A DNA stretch of 64,000 nucleotides from Drosophila persimilis (taxonomy: Eukaryota; Arthropoda; Insecta; Diptera; Drosophilidae). Shown here piece by piece: positions 60,420 to 64,000 of the stretch (within the stretch, counting starts at the first letter, position 1; every line of letters begins with the position of its first letter). Under the pieces are notes generated by a model. The model saw only the letters and a list, made by a program, of their open reading frames with translations. It searched no databases and was not told where the DNA came from. The translations under genes and the position numbers were made by a program. The DNA is taken from NCBI RefSeq assembly GCF_003286085.1, contig NW_020825706.1, positions 496,001-560,000 of the forward strand, written 5' to 3'.

Positions 60420-61124
60420 TATTTAAAACACGCAAAAATCTCGGTTTTGAGTGCCACCAAATTGATAGTGGTTTCTGTTCCTGTAATCGGAATAACAGGC
60501 CCAGCCATATATATCCGGTTTTCTCAGCTATTTTTGATTTGATTTGATTGAAAAAATTGCACTTTTAAGGATCAAGGATATTTTCCCCAGTCTTTAGCTA
60601 TCTTCTCCATTCATGGGCCTATCTGGGCGTGCCAGGGCTTCCTGAAATCGGAAAAATATCCTTGTTTCGATCAAGGATCATATACGTATATTTAAATGCA
60701 GCTTTCTTCTTTACGCTCTATCAAGGTCACAGAACCCACGATCAGCGCGTGGCATGTCTTTTCGGGATAAGAAGAGTTCTTCCAATCGATTGGCACCCGA
60801 AAGTTATAGTCATAGTTTTATAGAAGCCAGCTATTTATTTATTTTTTGGTATAATAAAACGACCTAATGTGTCTGTCTTCAAATCAAAATCACAAGTTGG
60901 GGAACCTTCCGAAGAATCACAGAAGGAATAAATCTGATATTCGATCTAAAGATCAACTTGGCCGTGACGTGTGAATCTCGTCATATTAATTATAGCTTCA
61001 TAATATACATTATCTTTCAATCGATTCAATGATCAATGGAATTTTTTTTCTTGCCCAATTTTAATGACATTAAATAATTTAGATAGCTCTTTCCCATTTC
61101 GCAGGCAGCACACGTCATTGATGG

Positions 61125-61168
61125 TATAAATAAAAAGAAAACAATGCTAATAATAAGTCGTCACTCAG
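61125..61168 (+). promoter_or_regulatory. core promoter of the SLC22-type transporter
   Basis: A TATA box (TATAAATA at 61125-61132) is followed about 36 bp later by GTCACTCAGACT, which resembles the fly initiator. The ATG at 61335 would then have a leader of about 170 nt. Both elements are read directly; the start site is inferred. Confidence 0.55.
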
Positions 61169-61334
61169 ACTGGGCACAAATCTCCGACTAATTTGCACCA
61201 ATTTGTGGAGACAACTAACCAGTAGAACAAACATCGTTTTCCCTTCAGTGATACTCGCATCAAAATATCCGATCGATGGAAAATTAGCAGAATCAGTGCG
61301 ACTACGTTCGCCAAGGTGTCAGCGCGGTCTGGTC

Positions 61335-63454
61335 ATGCCGGAATCGGAATCGAGTGGTGGTCCAAGCCGACGTAAGTCATCCGTTGCCGTGGACGTTGTG
61401 GAGCAGATCCACGGAAGCTTTGGGCGCTGGCAGTTGCGGACCATACTCCTGATCTTTCTCTGCAAGATTCCCAGCGCCTGGTTCATGGCCTGCATAATCT
61501 ACACGGCCCCGTATCCCTGGAAAGGAGAGCTAGTCTGTCGTCCGTCGGACTGGAATTCCAGCGAACCACTGCCAGCGGATGACAGTCGAATTAACAATCT
61601 GTGGCAGGAGGAACGCAGCACAGATCGCCTTTTCAATGTGGATGTGTGTAACGCCTATGCCCAGACCCTAGCCCGAGGTTTTGTGAGTCGTCACGGGCAG
61701 GAGTGGAATGCCACTGCCTCGAAAGACGAGGCATCATCGTCATCGCTTCCCTGTGAACAAGTGGAGCACACAACGGCATACAAGTCGCTAATCACGGAGT
61801 TCGATTTGATTTGCTCGCGTCGTGTTCTGGTGGCTGTGACGCAATCCTTTCATGCTTTGGGGGCGCTCATTGGCGGTCTAATGGCCTACACGGCTCTGAA
61901 ACGGTACGTACTTCGGATATTACTACAAAAGACTGATATTAATGGGTGAAATTCCTCCTCTAGCATCAGTCCGCGACGCCTCATGCTGTTGGGGATGCTG
62001 GGGCAGATCTTCTGCGGGAATCTTACGGGTCTGGTGGACACCTACCAGTTGCACATCTACTTCCGCTGCCTCACGTCCATATTCTGCGCTCTCATGTACA
62101 CATCGGGGCAGTTTATATGTAAGTGGAGTTGCTGTCAAAATCAAAAGACCCAAGACACGAACTTACATCTTACCATCGCTCACTGCAGTGAACGACATTA
62201 CCTCGGGACAGGCTCGGATTATAGTCATCACTTTGTCGGAGCTATTCTGGTCTATTGGACTTGTACTGCTACCTGGGATATCCATATATTTCGATGACTG
62301 GAGCTACCTCTATGTGGCCATTTCCTCATCCCTCATCGTACTTGTCTGGCTGCATCGCTGGATTGCGGATGCTCCCCGCTGGCTGTTGCGACACCAGCGC
62401 GTTGAGGCGGCACTGCGCCAGCTTCTGGAGTCGGCCACCTACAACAATCGAAAGGTGCCGCTAACCCTGGACGTTCAACTCACGGCATACGCCAAGGATC
62501 TGGAACTGATGGCCGAACAGAAGCGCAGCTACTGCCGAATCTGGGATGGCGAGACGAAGCGCAGTCAGCTGATCTACATTCATTGGATCTGGGGCTGCGC
62601 CATGGTCCTGTACAACATCACTCTCCTGATGATACGAAACCTGGGTGCAGCTCAAGTTCATGTGAACACAGCGGCCCTGGGATTCGCCGAGATGGTGGGC
62701 GTCTTTGTGGGTCTCTACATGATTCTCTATACGCGTCGCCATTGGCGCTGGGCAGGAAATCTGATGATTGCTGCTGGGCTCAGCACCTACCTGGTCTGGC
62801 TGCTGCCTGAAACTGGTAAGAAATCTATTATTTATTTCAATATCCCTGCCTGAAGTCATTCCTTCTCTGTAACTAGAACGAAACTCACGGCGCGTGGGAC
62901 TGGAGCTCATCTTCTGGCTGATATTGAAGCTGGCCAACTCCGCCTCGATAGCCGTGCTCACCACCTGTACGGGGGAAATGGTTTCCAACGAGAACCGAGT
63001 CCTGCTGATGCTCTCGGTGGTGACGTTTAGTCGTCTATGCCTGGTCTTTTGCCCCTTCCTGAGCACCTTGACTGTGATACATCCGCTGGTGCCCATCACC
63101 ATCATCGCCACCGTCGGCTGGATCTATGGCCTGGCCCTGAGACGCCTCAACCGTTACTACTGGAACACGGAACAGCCGCACATCAGCCAGGTGCCCACGC
63201 CCAACACCTACCGCCGTCACTCGGAGATGATTCTGCGTCGCTGCAGCTCCGCCAGCACAGAAGTCAGCGGCTTCAGCAACGAGCTGTTGACCAACTTTGA
63301 GCGGGATATGGCCGTCAGTATTGCCGATATCTGGCATATCAATTTCTATCCGATTGATATGTGCGACAGCCTGGCGGAGATGGAATTGCAGAAGAGACCG
63401 TCAGAGGCAGAGACAATTGATGCCTCAAAATCGCGCAGCTTGGAAACCATTTGA
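61335..63454 (+). CDS. SLC22-type organic ion transporter (major facilitator superfamily), 642 aa
   Basis: Exons 61335-61903, 61964-62118, 62189-62815 and 62877-63454, with introns of 60, 70 and 61 bp, all GT-AG and frame-consistent. The layout is that of plasma-membrane organic cation/anion transporters: cytosolic N-terminus, first membrane helix near residues 36-57, a large extracellular loop (58-160) with four Cys and N-glycosylation sites NSS (74) and NAT (125), then the remaining helices. The family hallmarks DAPRWLLRHQRVEAALR (302-318) and LPETERNSRR (447-456) are present. The loop after helix 2 reads ALKRISPRR, so the usual Asp-Arg...Gly-Arg-Arg motif is degenerate. A cytosolic tail of about 100 residues follows helix 12. 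The substrate is unknown. I see resemblance to the insect SLC22 group that includes carcinine and beta-alanine transporters, but cannot assign an orthologue. Confidence 0.92.
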
Positions 63455-63641
63455 GGAGATTTCGGGCAGCCTATAAGTAGGCTTTGGAAAAGATACATTT
63501 TAGAGGGAGAAGGATGTGATGCACGATAAATTATGTCAGGCCTTGATATTATACTAGAAATTACCTTGAAAGTCTAGTGCCAAAATAGAGTTCTTTCTGT
63601 ATTATAATAGGATACAACTTTGCTTTAAATTATTTTGTTGC

Positions 63642-63647
63642 AATAAA
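63642..63647 (+). terminator. poly(A) signal AATAAA of the transporter gene
   Basis: AATAAA 187 bp after the transporter stop codon, the first one downstream. Confidence 0.7.
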
Positions 63648-63974
63648 AACAATCATAGGAATTAAATGCCACCTAAAACACGCCTTCTTCTATATGTATG
63701 TATGTATCTATGTATCTACAGATTTCGCCACAAAAATCGAGGCTTGCCTAAAGGTAAAAGTAACCGGTATCAATCAAAATCCGAGCATTTGGCGTCACTG
63801 TCCGCTAATTAAATTATGAATCTTTCGTTTGTTTCGTTTCAAAAACGTATGAACTCAATTAGCAATCGACGTGATACGAGTTATAACAAATTAAACTAAT
63901 TTAAACAACAAAATTATGATGATCGATGGCACACAGCACATCCTGGAGCAAAAGATCCACTAGGAGTATTCAAA

Positions 63975-64000
63975 ATGGATTTATCAGAAGAGAACGAGAA
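63975..64000 (+). CDS. possible start of a further gene, cut by the window edge
   Basis: An ATG in the ideal fly context CAAA-ATGG opens a frame MDLSEENE that runs off the end of the window. It follows the transporter's poly(A) signal by about 330 bp. Only eight codons are visible, so it could equally be chance; no product can be named. Confidence 0.3.

Noticed and set aside
1-64000. tRNA, rRNA or CRISPR features
   Set aside because: I found no cloverleaf with A and B boxes, no rRNA-like core and no regularly spaced repeat-spacer array; the tandem repeats here have related, not unique, inter-copy sequence.

Overview
This is animal nuclear DNA, most likely from a Drosophila. The evidence is short introns of about 60 bp with GTRAGT donors, AACC/CAAA-ATG start contexts, AT-rich intergenic DNA full of microsatellites and degenerate repeats, strongly GC-biased third codon positions in the genes, and recognisable fly protein families. 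A species of the obscura group would fit, but the sequence alone does not prove it. There is no bacterial, plasmid or phage content and no CRISPR array.

Positions 1 to about 30 kb contain no protein gene I can support. This stretch is non-coding DNA with low-complexity tracts and several unexplained tandem or dispersed repeats: 1.23-1.6 kb, 8.25/12.24-12.76 kb, 20.04-20.27 kb, 23.2-23.4 kb and 28.04-28.24 kb. It may be part of a very long 5' intron of the gene at 50.7 kb, because that gene's first coding exon is not visible here, or it may be plain intergenic DNA.

Between 30 and 46 kb there are four small genes for predicted secreted proteins. Two, on the minus strand at 30.4-30.7 kb and 37.6-37.9 kb, are paralogues of 89 and 81 aa. 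Each has a signal-peptide exon, one short intron at the same place and the same C-terminal two-cysteine motif, and they share a promoter-proximal motif. Two more, on the plus strand at 45.1-45.9 kb, are a 140-aa protein with one ten-cysteine TIL (serine protease inhibitor-like) domain and a 54-aa two-exon peptide that starts only 71 bp after the TIL stop codon.

A decayed mariner transposase lies at about 48.6-49.25 kb (minus strand).

From 50.7 to 58.5 kb lies a heparan sulfate 6-O-sulfotransferase gene (Hs6st) with four visible coding exons; the exon for the N-terminal membrane anchor is not found. Its last intron, 6.5 kb long, holds a complete 833-aa coiled-coil gene on the same strand. That protein resembles HMMR/RHAMM at its N-terminus and has a KEN box and CDK-type sites at its C-terminus, so a mitotic or spindle role is likely.

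At 61.3-63.5 kb is a four-exon, 642-aa SLC22-type organic ion transporter of the major facilitator superfamily. A possible next gene begins in the last 26 bases. Between Hs6st and the transporter lies a 29-bp near-perfect inverted repeat of unknown origin.
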